Below are positions 1-13,000 of a stretch of DNA of 64,000 bases, one piece after another; position 1 is the first letter of the stretch; each line of letters begins with the position of its first letter. The position numbers and the translations under genes were made by a program. The notes beneath the pieces were generated by a model. That model ran no database searches. It worked only from the letters and a program-made list of their open reading frames with translations, and was not told the origin of the DNA. Source of the stretch: Balanoglossus misakiensis (taxonomy: Eukaryota; Hemichordata); contig CM082592.2 of NCBI GenBank assembly GCA_040954595.2, positions 3,472,001 to 3,536,000 on the forward strand, read 5' to 3'.

Positions 1-2142
1 GTCATAAAAGTACACGTCAATATTTGTGAAAATTGCAGTGATGTGATATATATGAGGACAGATGGTACCTTTGCAAATTAATTGCAAAGAGAAATCTGGC
101 CTTGAAAAACATGCAGTGTACATCCAGTTCACACCATATGGTACCTTCTGGTGATACCATTTCACTATATACACCGGTACTGGCCGTTTGATTTTGTGAG
201 ATATGGATACATAAACCATTATGTGACAATACACACTCAGTTGTTGGAATCAGTGTGTGCAGAATTATTGATGACATTGTGGCAATATGAAGGTCGACAG
301 ATGCAAGATTTCTGTAGTATTATCTGAGACGTTCAACAATGCTTTGGTAACCATTTACTGTATGCTGTAGACTCGGCACAGGATACAGTTCTGTTCACAC
401 ACCCATGCCTCGCCGTGTTAACAGCACTGTATACAGTTACTGTATTATCCAAGACTGATTCTGGACTGTCAATGTACATGTGGCCTCTGAAATCGGTCCA
501 ACTATTTAGACCCAGTATGAGTTACTGTTTCTCAGGGCCAAGTAAGGCAGACCATGTTGTCCTGAACACTGCTTGTGATTTTCTAGCAGTGTAAAGGTTG
601 CAAATTCTTGTCTCAGTTCTATGTTGTTGTTTTTGTCAGCAAATCCCTGCTAGCCATTGGGAAAGTTAAAAGGGTTCTGGCATAGTCACTCTGATCTAAG
701 TAAGTTTCGAATTTTACATGTCTCTTTCGTCATCAATCAGGGGACTTGGTACATAACACTTTCAGAATCACTTCAAGTCCAAGATCCATATATCAGGATT
801 TACCACTACCCTCTTTTCAGGGATAGAAATGTAACGTTATAGGATGAAAACACTTTGTTGCTGCAGATGTAATGCAGCAAGGTTGAAGGTGTGAACTGCT
901 ACAATCCCAGGTGACCTGTATTTTGGTTTGCTCCAACCAAACTGACAAGTTTCATCCAGGACACTGCTCATGAGTTAACCATCCATGTACACAGCTTCCA
1001 ATGATGGACGACGCAGCACTTCTTTCGACTTCATAGCCTACCACACCATTAGGTTTACCAGTTCATAGCATGGAGATCACCTATAGAGTGCTTTGCCCAT
1101 TCACAAGTTATACCAAGGTATTTTCTGGCATTGGGAGTTTTACATCTGACAGCATGCTGGGCAGCCAATTCCAAAGCGATGGACAGGGTCGCATTTTGCA
1201 GTTTGTTGATGTCCAAGGCTGGAGGCTTCCACTATGGCTGGCTTGCGTTTCTTCAACATCAATCAGACACTGAATGTTTGTGGCAACTACTGCAGTGTTC
1301 TATGGATGCACTGGGGTACCAGAGTCAGAAGTCTTGTATTGTTGTGGTTGTCCCGCTATCAACACCACAAATATATACAGGAATACACATTTCTATGTTT
1401 GTTTAACACACCTGGTTTAGTTTTAGCTTATACCATGTTTCATTGAAATTCTGGGTTTCACCTGATATCAGTCACACACCCATGATAGTCTGTCAGGATC
1501 CCACATACTGAAATTTCATTGACACTGGAATCCTACAGGATACTGCATTTGCGGTACACTATCGTAACTTTTGACCATCCAGAGAATTTACGTCTGGATG
1601 TAGTGTACCAACAGTCTGTCAGGTATACTTACGAGTTCATGCCCAACTTATGCACTTTTGAGCACCACCTGTTTAAGCACACTTTAAGCAAAAGCCCTTA
1701 CTGTTTGATAACACAGTTTTATTTGTCGGTGTACAGCAATCGCGACACACAAGACATGTACATTTATTAAACAAAACCCTTTTACGACCTCTTCAGAGCA
1801 GCACTTGTAAGCATTGTATTACACCCAAATAAGTCAAAGATTTCTCGTCTTAGAAATACACACTCTTCATTGTAATAGACGTTCACGTATCACACACCTC
1901 TGATGCCTTATTTCAACCTAATGTGGACACAAGATGTCCATGGGTATTTCCCTACCAACCCCACTATGTAAGGAGTATCAGAATTATGTAAAACTATGTT
2001 ACGTGTAAAACGCACTACACGGAGAACACAAGCAGGGGGCCACACATTCTGGCGACATAATGTAACGGTGACTCGACAAATTAATAACGAAAAAAAAAGC
2101 TTAATAAAGTTGGCCCATGTTAGAATGGAGAAGTTCACTTAC
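1..2142. other. No recognised exon; probable FET intron or downstream sequence
   Basis: The FET gene must continue leftwards, because exon 2143-2195 ends at a good donor in phase 1. No RRM or zinc-finger coding sequence was recognised on the minus strand here. No other gene or clear repeat was seen. Confidence 0.5.
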
Positions 2143-5100
2143 CACCAGAAAAACCCTTATTGAAGCCACCTCTATCACTGCCTCCGCTTCTGTCACTATA
2201 AGGAGGGGCAAATCAACCATTTGTATAGCATTGTCATCATTGTCATTCAATACAGTACAGGCAACATAATGAATCATTTTAACCAGTACAGGGCAACATA
2301 ATGAATCAATTTAACCACAAAATATCCCCTACTAAGATTATCACCCCAACCCCACACCCCGATCTGACCCAACCCATGTACATCAAAATTGATTTCCTTG
2401 CTGAAAACAAACTGGGCATATTATAATAAGAACGTTAATAGACAAGTGTCTGGAAAAAAATGACAGACACAGAAAAGCTATGTTGCAAATCAACTACCAT
2501 AAATGAGTTACATCACTAGCATCGGAGTTTGACGGACATTTTTTGAGGATGCCCCTCACATTCTCAATACCCCCTTTCACACACTGTATGTCACCTGTAT
2601 CAAGGTATTATTCGCATATGTATCAAAGCTATATAAATACAAAAAATTCAGTTGGCAATGCTTATTAGGTAGGGTACAGGTATTGAACAAATTTGGATAC
2701 ATTATTAGTGCTCTCCTCAAGACATTTTGATGCAGTATTTGCTACTCTTACTGCTACGACAAAAACACCAATCATTGTCTCCAAGACTCATTATATGGAA
2801 TACAAGATACAGGTGACACAAGGGTTGTGGAATAGGCCCACCATGTTACATGTCATTTGGAGGTCACCAACACTTGTAATTAAGAAAACTATCTTGCTAG
2901 AAATAGGCTTCCAACGAGTCACAAATTTACTCGCATCACCAAACTTTGATCACGCAACACTGAGCATTTTAATTTCAGCCAAGTTTTTGCCGGATGTTGA
3001 GTTAGTCTTACAGCATCAACTAAGGAAACTAGTTCTGGCTTGGATCTCAAAATAACATACAGTACATCTAATTCAGTATATTCCTTCAATTAAGCTCCAC
3101 CTTGAAAGAGTTAAAGACACTTTTAAATTTTGGTGGCTCAAAAATTGGTTTATACTATATAGTTTGCCTGATCTTTCACAGATGTGCCACCAAACTGTTT
3201 GGCAGTATAGTGCCATAACTCACTAGTCTTCGCTTGTCCTTATCAAAGGGTAACATCCAACTAAGTTCCTGTTGCCTAACCATGGGTGGAGCTTAAATGA
3301 AAGATTATACAGAAGTCATCAACTTGCAGCCAGGATGATTATTCATAAAACCTGAAAGTGCAAAGGTCAGCTATTTATCCGATTTCATTATGAGCCTGTA
3401 CTGTATTTTTTTCCCATGACTCTTCATTATGCTTGTGTTGGGGAAATACTTCTGCACAAATCGTCAACTGCAATGACTGCAATATCCTCTGTAAAATACC
3501 AGGTGGCTTGTAGCTTTTCATGTGATTAACCCATATAGCACTGTGTACATAAAGTGTTTCCCACAAAAGTTGAGCGATAAAACAACACATAACCTTGTTG
3601 TAAACCTGTTATTTACTTTAAAATATTTATATTACTATGGTAACCGTTACCCAACGCAATACCCGCATGGGTTGCGTCAGGGAAAACTTTAGAATATGGC
3701 AAATGTTATGGATCTATTATATTTTACACACGACATACTGGCAATATATTACACTTAGTTTTTTTTCAAAAACCCCAGCGGAAGACAAGATATTTTATCA
3801 CACACTGGCAAGGTCAAGGTTAAAGTTAATGAAATCGCACTGTCCCACCCTTCCATTTGAACATTCCCCACCCCCTGAAAAAGACTACATCTATGCAAAT
3901 GTAATACCTATGGAGAACATTGCTTTAACACCATATTTTTCTGATGGTGTTTAATATCATGCTATACACATAGTCTGATGGCCACAAATCTAGGGTGTTT
4001 GTGATAAGACAATACGCAAGATATCCTAACAATCAACACTACTGTTAACAGACATCAAAGCATGCAAGAGCATGGAAGGCTCACAACATTCAGCTTTGCA
4101 AGTCTGTAAAACCCTGACGAAAACATACATTTATCCAGTATGGGATAATGTTCATTCTGTGACTATGATGTAAACATTCTTTCTGTAATTGCTAGTTACA
4201 CACAGGCCATAATTTTAGCAATCAAACCTTTAGCATTTATGTTGGGTCAATCAAACCACAGAATTTCGGATCTTATCATGTTAGCACATAAAACTATCTT
4301 AAAGCACTGCAATTTGACTTGGTTAACATGAAATTCAGGTTTTTGTTTTTCGTTTTGTTGTTGACTTTGTGGTTTACTATAGCATAGTCGTGTATTGTTT
4401 TGATGTATGTTTACCCCAGCTGTTATTAAAATGTACATTTCTGGCAAAGTATAAACCTAGTATAATACGGACATGTCCACAATGTAAGACTATGAAAATG
4501 TGCTTGAAAATAAAGCCCCATTGGAATCTTTGATGACACTTTTATTTGCTAACCACAGTGCCAAAATGAGTCAAAAATTGGTTAAATTTTACAGCAACCT
4601 TGTGAATTTTTTTTTCATATACTAGTCTCAGATAATGGACATGTCCAAGGTGACAATATTGTTTGCCTGAATGTAATGCAAGTGTATTATAATTATTTGA
4701 ACAACCAAGTCATCAGTGAAACCTCAGAGAGGTAGCAATACTCTGTAAATATGAAAAGAACATCTAAGTATCATGATTAAACACACTCCATATTCCAATA
4801 TGGACAAGCTCACCGGACTATTATACCTAAACAGTTATGGCGGCCATTACGCATAGACACACTTTACAATATCAAACTAACACGTGCAGTGATACAATCC
4901 TTTTCTTGGGACAACTGGACTCAGTCCGCACAAACCGCGCTTTTAAAGCAATCTTCCTTGGTCAAAAATGCAGATATTTTATAACCAGCAACCAGAGCTT
5001 AGTGCTGACAAGAGATATTTAATTCTAGGCTAACCAGATTTTCTTGACAACTCAGTTTTACTTTAACGTTTTCTTATCGAGACGGTAAAATGAAAAAACT

Positions 5101-8100
5101 TGAATATGAAACACCTACCCAAAACTGCTGCGGCCTCTTCCACCACCAAAACCACCGCCACCACCTCCTCTGCGGTCTTGATATCCACCGCCGCCACCAC
5201 CACCTTGAAAGAGAAAAAAAGACGCAAGATAAGGGTGTGTGATCTTGACATATTCATAGTTTAGAACACTCCGTCCTGTTTGGTGCATGCTGGGCTGTTG
5301 ATAAATTTTAAAGCTCCATTAGCTGTAACTTTTCCACTAAGTATTCAGTATTTTTTGTGTATCTACTGTAGTTACAAGTTCCTAAAAATAATGAAATACC
5401 CAGCATTAGCTTATCATTACAATTATGCATGTATTGTCACCATTGTTATTGTTCTAGACTAGAATACACTCGTCAACAATAACAATGGTTGTTGCGCACA
5501 AACATGCTGTGTTGACAAGTTGCGTACTGGGTATATTAGCATGTTGTTTGGAGAAGAGCAAGAAATTGCATTTGATACACAGAACAAAAAATCAAGAAAT
5601 AAAGCCAAAAGTTACAGTTAATGTCCCTTTAATACATGAACACAAACTACCTAAAATTGTAAATGTTAGGTCAGAAAACACCATTACCAGCAGACTAGGG
5701 AGATAAAATGACATTAGAAAACACGGCTATCTTATCACAATGTCTGTTGTTAGTTGTGACCAGAGCTACACAAAACTCTACAGCATCCCTATGGAAAAGA
5801 ATGTTGGCATCTTCACAGATCTATGACACCTGTGGCCACTAGCTATGGGTGTGCAAAGGTGACAATGTCAAGGTGCATACAAATACATACCTTGGTTTGG
5901 TGGGATAAGAGGTTGTATTTGACGTGATTGTTGTAGTGAAGGAGATGGTACATGTTGTTGAACGGCTGAAGAAAAACCAGCCCCTCCATCGCTACCTACT
6001 GGGTGTCACCAACAACACAAGGTGACCAGAGTTAGTAGGAAAAGTACTGGATGTATTTTCTTGCTCTCGCTAATTAAATTATTTTTGAATAACAGTTTGA
6101 AATTTCAAATTAGAAATGGTAATTTCAAAACAAGATATCATAAATGGTAATAATTTTTTTAAACATCCTTATCCTTACGCCCCCTTGTTCTGGCTTAATT
6201 GGTTGAAAATCGGGAGAGCTGAGAGGTTTTGAACATTTTCAAGATACCATAAGCCATAAATCAAACTGAAGTTGTAATATATATTAATTATCCAAAGAAT
6301 AGTGAGTGGTCGAATGCAGTCGAATTATTGGTGTGAGTACGGGTGTCTATCTCAAGTCTTTCACCCCCATTTCCCTAGTATAACGGGCCACCATTGCTTT
6401 TGAAAACAATGGAGTTGGACCAAACCATGGGAGTGAAAGGGTTAAAATTCAGGGAATGCCATCTTCTCTCACCACACCAGGTGTGAATGAAAAAGTGCAT
6501 TGTGTGGGTTTAGTAACAAATGTGGTAAAGTGGGACATAAACCTTACAATAGAACACACAATGAATTTTAAGAATGAAAAACAGATACTTGACATAACAA
6601 ATTTTACTTCATAGCTTTAACCCTTTCACCAGTTATCTGGAGAGTTCCAACTTTTCCATAGAAAACAACAGACCAAACATTGCGGTGAAAGGGCTACAGC
6701 CACAATGCCAAGAGAATAATATGGACAACAAAAAGAAGTCTAAAAAATTATACACCAGTTCTCACGCTTCTTTCATACTAACTTGATCAGTACTAACCAT
6801 GTAAGAGCACTGCAGATCTATTGCAAGAGTATTTCTAAAAGCAGATATACACCCTCCCGGGAGGGTCAATACGTACCCATATAACCACCTTGTGATTGCC
6901 CTCCGTAGCTCTGGCCACCGCCCTGTCCATAACCACCGCCGCCTCCACCGCTCGACTGTCCATAACCACCGCCACCTCCACCTTGTGAAGACTGACCATA
7001 ACCACCAGACTGCTGCTGCTGACCCTCCGACTGTCCATAGCTGCCCTGACCGCCACTCTGCTCGTAGCTAGGCGCGGACTGGCCGTATCCAGACGAGGCC
7101 GACTGTTGCCCGTATCCTCCTGACTGCTGACCACCCGAGCTCTGACCGTAACCGCCAGTGTTTACCTGACCCTGCTGCCCGTATGACGATTGTCCTGAGT
7201 AAAGAAATAGAAGAAAAGTGATCACAACCCAATGAAATCAACACACCCAGCTATCCACATAGCCCTTAAACCACAGCCACACAACCTAGAGTGTTATTAC
7301 AAAAGAACAAGAGTGCCAGGTTATTAATATTATACAGACTTGTGTGATCTCCCAAACCACATGGAGCACTGTGAAACCTCATACGTTATTGCAAAACTGA
7401 ACTTTGTTTCCCAGACAAAAGATAAATCTTTTATAACTATAGAAATGCCCATGTCAAGAAATATCGCTCTTCAAAATTTAAAAATTACAACACTGAAATC
7501 AGTGTAATGAAAAGTGTAGCCACAACCCCTCCCAATATTCTGAATACCCAGGCTTCAAAATGCTCCTTTTTGGGGACGACCACAACTTAAGAATAGTTCA
7601 GTCACACAGGAAACTTCTTCACAATCTGGTGCCTAGTGTTAATCTATGGGAGTACAGTATTCAAATGTAGCATTACCTTGGAAGCCGAACATTGATACCC
7701 CTGTGGATACAATGACAAAACAACGGTATTACTGTTCTGCAACTTGCAATCTAAATACTGCATTTACCATCCCTCAAATACCTCGTGGTTTCCATCACAG
7801 ACGACGTCCCCGCACACTATCACTACTTCACAACGACTTTCCATCACAGCTCTCCATTACATTTTCCTCTTGTGTCATCCACTTCCATGACAGCATGCTA
7901 CCTTACCTAGCAGTTTTGATTTCAGCATGGAAGCAAAGAAGCTGCAGTTTGTTCCCTACTTGAGTTCAAAGCAGCCATTCACGCATGCTTAGCGGATTAA
8001 TTCACAGAGAGAATATCATCAGCAGCCAATGTCCTCCCCAGGAATTTTTGATACAGCACAGTACTGGCTGTTACCATAAATCGTTCTTTTGTTTTCACAA

Positions 8101-10022
8101 AATTAATAAATAGAGGGTCATGATTACGCTGGGGACAACACTAGAACTGGTATTAACCTTTTCACTCTCTGCTACCTTCCATCACTTCAGAGTTTTCCTT
8201 TTTAGATTTTTCACTCTGAACCACAAACTTGGAGAACTCCCAAAGCAGGTGCAATCACAAGCCTTTGGTCAAATAAGTTTTAGGGAAACTACAAAAAAAG
8301 TTTGAGCTAATAGTGGAAAGGTTAATACAATGATTAAATCTGCTGTGAACTCAAGTTTCAAGACACTTCAACAATTTCCTACCTGGTTGATTTCCTTGGC
8401 CGTAGGACTGTTGCTGGGCACCGCCATAGCTAGTCTGAGCAGGCTGACCATAACTAGCGGCACCACCAGTGGCTGCACTTCCAGTTTGTGAATAACTCGT
8501 CCCTGTCTGGGCATAACTTGACTGATCATACCCTCCACCACCACCTCCTCCTCCCCCTCCCGCAGCTTGTTGACCATATCCCTGGAAGTAGAGAAAAATA
8601 ACATCAGAAACAACAGTTTGGCCAGTAGGCTTCCTGGAATACTGTAAAACACTTTATTTTCGCGAGTTAAATTTTTCGCGATATCGAGAGAGGCCACTGT
8701 TTCGCGAGTATTAATTTTCGCGTTCTCTTATTTCATTCACTGTATCGTTATCCTCAAAAACAATTAACGCGAATTTTTATATTCACGCTATTTTGGCTCT
8801 CGCGTATTTGGCAAAAATTAATTGCTCGCGAAAATAAAGTGTTTTACAGTATTAGGTCAGGTATAAGTAGTGTTGCATAATTTTCTCAAACTATTTCACA
8901 AAAGTTTATGTTATTTTCAAAAAAGCTCTGAGGTATTTCTGAACCTTACACATCGAAAACAAACAATGAACTATGATACACCATGAATGGTGTTTTCTGA
9001 ACCGTACTCATAGGAAACAAACAATTTTGGTTTACATACCTGCTGTGTGTAACCTTGACCATATCCTGCAGTGGCAGCGGGTTGTTGACTTTCTGGCTGT
9101 TGATAACCTGCCGCAGCCCCATATGAACCATAGCTATGGAGGGAACAAAAATTTATATCAACCTGTCAGTCATGTTGACAATACTAATTACTATGCACAA
9201 AACTACAATGAATCCATTTCTCGTTTCCCATGCAAATCCTATGGAGAATATTTTTTTCAACTACTGCACCTGTTTTTACTGTTAATGGGAACTTAACTTG
9301 TAATATTGGAATGAACGGCTACAAATAAACTCCAACCATCGGAAACAATGTTATTTTTGAGAAAATGAATAAATTAGCCTGTGTAAACGTCACGGTAGTA
9401 AATTTCAATCACGTGACAATGGAAACAGCGCCCATTACAAGACTCTGAAAATGTGCCCTGTTTAAATTGGCTCTTCTGAAGCTCGTGCCCAGAAAACAAC
9501 ATATTTGAATAGGAAGCGCGGTTTGAGTGGGGATTCAGTCAATTTTAGAATTTCCACGGGTGGACAAATTGAACTTGAAAGTTGATTGCAAAACCAACAT
9601 CGGCCATGCATTGCATCGAAAAGATGGCGGCGCAAATACATTACACATGATACAAATCGAGCTTTCCACAATAAAACGACTCACCCTTGTTGAGCTGCAT
9701 AAGCTCCGTACTCTGAAAAGTAAAATCACATATTTAAGTTTAAAACTTGAAGAAATATCTCAAGCCAGAAGGCAAAACACGAGAAAACCAGTTCAATCAT
9801 TAAATGCGACCACGGTTTGCCAACGCTTGATTACAACAAAAGGTTGATACAATTTCACAATTTGGATGGTTATCATAGCTACAAGATTCCTTTCACATGA
9901 AACTTCTTCTACAAAAAGGCAACAATGATAGCAATTGAAAACGGCCACAAATGTGGAAATTTTCTGCCATTTCTCGCCCAAAAATGCAAAAACTTACGTG
10001 CATCTGACCCTGGTTGTGCCAT
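2143..10022 (-). CDS. FET-family RNA-binding protein (FUS/EWSR1/TAF15 type), N-terminal part
   Basis: Eight minus-strand exons were joined: 10022-9998, 9712-9685, 9133-9040, 8581-8383, 7194-6877, 5998-5891, 5203-5119 and 2195-2143. All junctions are GT-AG and phases agree throughout, giving 303 complete codons and an open 3' end. The protein starts MAQPGSDAQYGAYAAQQGYG. It continues as a Tyr/Gln/Ser/Gly-rich low-complexity region with many [GS]YGQ motifs (densest in exon 5) and a poly-Gly run in exon 4, then an RGG-type region (exons 7 and 8, with RRGGGG, GGGRGRS and DRGGF). In the FET family this layout drives phase separation and transcription/RNA-processing contacts in the nucleus, with RGG boxes binding RNA. 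The diagnostic RRM and RanBP2 zinc finger are not seen and would lie below base 1. The start is the first ATG after a GC-richer upstream segment and heads a 25-nt coding part followed by a clean donor. Another SYGQ/RGG protein is possible but less likely. Confidence 0.78.
3090..3296. repeat. 207-bp MITE with TTAA ends (gctccacc type)
   Basis: TTAAGCTCCACC at the left is mirrored by GGTGGAGCTTAA at the right, with a second partly pairing internal block (tggtggc and gccacca). TTAA at both ends is the target-site type of piggyBac-like elements. It lies in the last visible FET intron. Confidence 0.65.
5308..5632. repeat. 325-bp TTAA-flanked MITE, family C, copy 1
   Basis: The left end TTAAAGCTCCATTAGCTGTA is the imperfect complement of the right end (gttacagttaatgtcccttt, then aa). 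TTAA lies at both termini, in FET intron 6. The same family is at 25607-25954 in the opposite orientation. Confidence 0.7.
5891..5998 (-). other. FET gene exon 6: proline/glutamine-rich, symmetric (possible cassette)
   Basis: This 108-nt exon, phase 1 to phase 1, encodes 36 residues of Ser/Gln/Pro-rich sequence (contains VPSPSLQQSRQIQPLIPPNQ). Unlike its neighbours it has no tyrosine and no YGQ motif. The acceptor used is the CAG ending at 5999, because the later AG at 5992 gives the wrong phase. Joining keeps the frame to the RGG exons on either side. Confidence 0.6.
6357..6443 (-). repeat. ~90-bp hairpin element, family B, copy 1
   Basis: A diverged copy of the family, with ends gtctttcaccccc and gggagtgaaagggtta, in FET intron 5. 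On the minus strand it reads in the same direction as the other copies relative to the host gene. Confidence 0.7.
6617..6695 (-). repeat. ~80-bp hairpin element, family B, copy 2
   Basis: Ends taaccctttcacc and ggtgaaaggg, with the conserved middle atagaaaacaacagacc. It lies in FET intron 5, about 170 bases from copy 1, and is the most diverged and shortest copy. Confidence 0.65.
6877..7194 (-). other. FET gene exon 5: core of the SYGQ low-complexity domain
   Basis: This single 318-nt exon encodes 106 residues with about eleven tyrosines, nearly all in GYGQ or SYGQ context, separated by Gly/Ser/Gln runs including two hexaglycine stretches. It starts and ends in phase 1, so it could be skipped without shifting the frame. 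Tyrosines in this context are the stickers for FET-protein condensation. Confidence 0.8.
8640..8851. repeat. 212-bp MITE, family A, copy 1
   Basis: The terminal inverted repeats are near-perfect over about 25 bases (tactgtaaaacactttattt at one end and its complement at the other), flanked by TA, as for Tc1/mariner-type non-autonomous elements. The interior is rich in TTCGCG motifs. It sits in FET intron 3, with other copies at 42159 and 60058. Confidence 0.85.
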
Positions 10023-10073
10023 TTTGAACGAAAGCGTGACTCTTTGCTGGGGGTCCTTCCGTCGATGACGCGT

Positions 10074-10088
10074 CTATGACTTGCTCAT
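10074..10088 (-). promoter_or_regulatory. Short upstream ORF in the FET leader
   Basis: An ATG at 10088 opens a four-codon ORF (MSKS, then TAG) ending 51 bases before the FET start codon, in a GC-richer segment that is probably the 5' leader. Whether it is transcribed depends on the start site, which I cannot fix. Confidence 0.3.
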
Positions 10089-13000
10089 CTTGGGCGTTGG
10101 TGGCGCTATTAAAGTTGCGTTTCACATGCACACACCATCGAAATACACCCCCAAAATCAAAGATCCTCTGATCATGTTGAAATTAAAACTAATACTACAG
10201 ATACTATGATTCCTAGACATTTAATATGTGGAATAAAAACAGGGGTCAACCAGCTAGTTTTTGGGGGAAGCTCCCTCTATCGAACCCTTCTCTAAGCTTT
10301 TGTCAGTATTCATAGAACTTGGTAAACTTCAGCGAATTATTTTGGGAAGGCTAAATCATGTTTTTTCAGCATTATAGAATCTACATGTAATGAATATTTT
10401 ATTTTTAGCAATTTTGAATTTTGTTGTTATTTCGTATGATAATCGCACATCATTTCCAAAGAAATTGCCTAAAAATCCACTTTTATATACATGTATATTT
10501 TTTACTACTTCCAGACTAAACTTTTGTAAAACTTGATAGATAATTTATTTGAAATAATTTGTTTGAGTTTGTTACTTCCAAGACATGTATAGATAACAGA
10601 CTACCAATTGTAAACATGCACTTTCATCATCACATATAAATTGCTGAGATATGAATTGCATTCTGGTAACTGCTGCATGCTGGGAACTATATCATGAAAT
10701 TCAACAAGAAGACACTTGATTGTCAGATATTATCGCTTTATTCTGCAAATTATTAATGTAAATTTTCTCATGTATACAATATCAGACAAAGTTTGCCATA
10801 TTTGGACAAAGCTCACACTACACTACAGAGCAGAAACTTGCAGCCGTTAGAGTATACACATACTCATATCACAAACTCTACTTTTACTCTTATAAATATT
10901 CAGTTATAAAAATACAGAATTCCAGTTGTTCAGACAAAAACATACAAATACATATCATAGGTCATCGTTTCAAAAACATGGTTAGATCCTTTCGAGGAAA
11001 CAATTGTCTAAATGCTACTTATTTTACTGTGGGAAATTTGGCAGCTATAGGGGCTGTAATGATACATAATTACGTTAATTTGAACACAGATATGCATTTT
11101 GTTCAAATACATGTAGCCGTGATTTGAATGATGAGTGACATTTGTCCCCATCTGTCATTATAGACTAACGCCACTTTGCTGACTGCAACACGACATTTGT
11201 AAGTGATTCATGGCGCAGTACAAAAAATAAGATGAAAGTGAACAGCAGATCAGGAAGATATTACATCACAGTTTTTGATATAACTGACTCATCAAAACCA
11301 ATGATTCAGTAGTGACTTCAATGACAGCAATACTTATTGTCTCAGTGACATCAGAGATTGTGAAATGGCCTTACTGAAACAAAACAAGATAATTTATACT
11401 ATTGTCATCATTATCAAGGAATAACGAATTTTCTATACTTCTGACTGACTCTTTACCCCATATGCAAATACGTGAAATAACATTTACAGTACATGCAAAG
11501 CAAAAAACTCCCTCTAAATCTGATTATCAGAAAGGCACTCATGTCTATTCTCCTGTCAAAATAGCCTACCCACTTTTTTAATAATCATAATTTTATCACA
11601 AGTTATCTGTGCATTGCACAGGAAATATATAATAAATAGTTTGCTAAAGTTCTATATACATGTACAAGTCACTATTTTTTACATATCACATCATTAATAC
11701 TGTCTATTTTGATATTGGTGTATACATGTCTTTATAGGCATCATATCAGAGAGCTGTGGATCCACAGCTAACATTAGGGACACTCTTATATATCACACTC
11801 ACTCTTTTATAATTTTCTATTTTCAACTACATGTACCTCATCAATGCATTCATCATTTCACAGTGACCAATTGTGAAAATATGCAATTTGGCACTAAATA
11901 TTACAAGGTTTATGATGCAGAATGGCAATATAAATGTATTGTGAAATCCTGTCATGAATTATTCACTTTGTTAAATGATACACCACTCAAAGAACATAAG
12001 AATCCTGTTGGCTCGTCAGAGTAATGGACCTTTAAGCCTAGTATTTACGTAATTCTATCTTTCCATTTATATGAAAATCATTCAGGTTCCACCGAGTCAA
12101 TATAAGGCAAATCCACAGCTGTGTGTAGACTGATTGTAATATTACTCGTTTCCATGACAACCATCTTGCAAACAGCCAGAAAGCTAATCAGATTTGGCAC
12201 ACACTTTACAATAAGCTCAGTGTTGTGAATTATCGGCACCACTGTTACTGGTGAAAATTGAGTAAAATCAATATTTTTTTCTAAATTTTGCAAGACACGT
12301 ACCCTGGAGGCTTGATGGATTAATGAAAATGGCATTTATGCATCATTCATTACGATATTCGTTTTCGTTTGCTTTGCATGTTCTTACTAACCCTGAATGT
12401 AGTCTTACTTGCTACCCCAATGCCTTATCCGTCTGATCAAGCCAAGCATTTCTAGTCCAGCTGGGTATAAGCCCACTGGTGGTTAATAAGAGGAATGCTA
12501 TGTTGAGGGGAGGGGGGGGGGGGATATCAGCATACAGCAGAAAATCAGACTCGCACATCAAAGTGGGGGTTGTGAACATTTCTTTTTCACATGGGAGAGT
12601 GACCTCACATATAAATGTCACTGGTAAACATAACTGTCTTTGGAAACCAGACTGAACCTTACATGTCTGCTTCAGTCTTCTGGACTGGCTGCAGTGAAAT
12701 ATTGTGTACCGGTATATAAGCAGAAACACTTTACAAATACTACGGTATATGCAATGAGGGCTACATCAGATTAGTATCAGTTCAACTTTATCACCGAGTC
12801 TTAGTTTATAACCCGGCATCTAATTTTTTTTTAAATCCTTGCCATCATTTATCGCCCACTCGCTGTGTCATGTTTGGATTTCCTAATTAAATCGACCAGT
12901 GCACGACGCAGGAAGCTCACTCAGCCAGAGGCTTGTGTAATACCTGACCACTTTACATTTGTCAAGCAGTGCAGGACATGTTGACATCTGTCACAATTAG

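Noticed and set aside
2693-3055. 120-codon plus-strand ORF
   Set aside because: Nothing in it resembles a known domain, it lies in a FET intron beside a MITE, and no splice or start context supports it.
5063-5257. 64-codon Val/Ala-rich minus-strand frame
   Set aside because: It is the wrong frame of the FET RGG exon at 5119-5203. The joined phase gives Gly/Arg-rich sequence instead.
9527-9847. 106-codon plus-strand ORF over FET exon 2
   Set aside because: It is antisense to a well-supported 28-nt FET exon and its introns, and has no domain.
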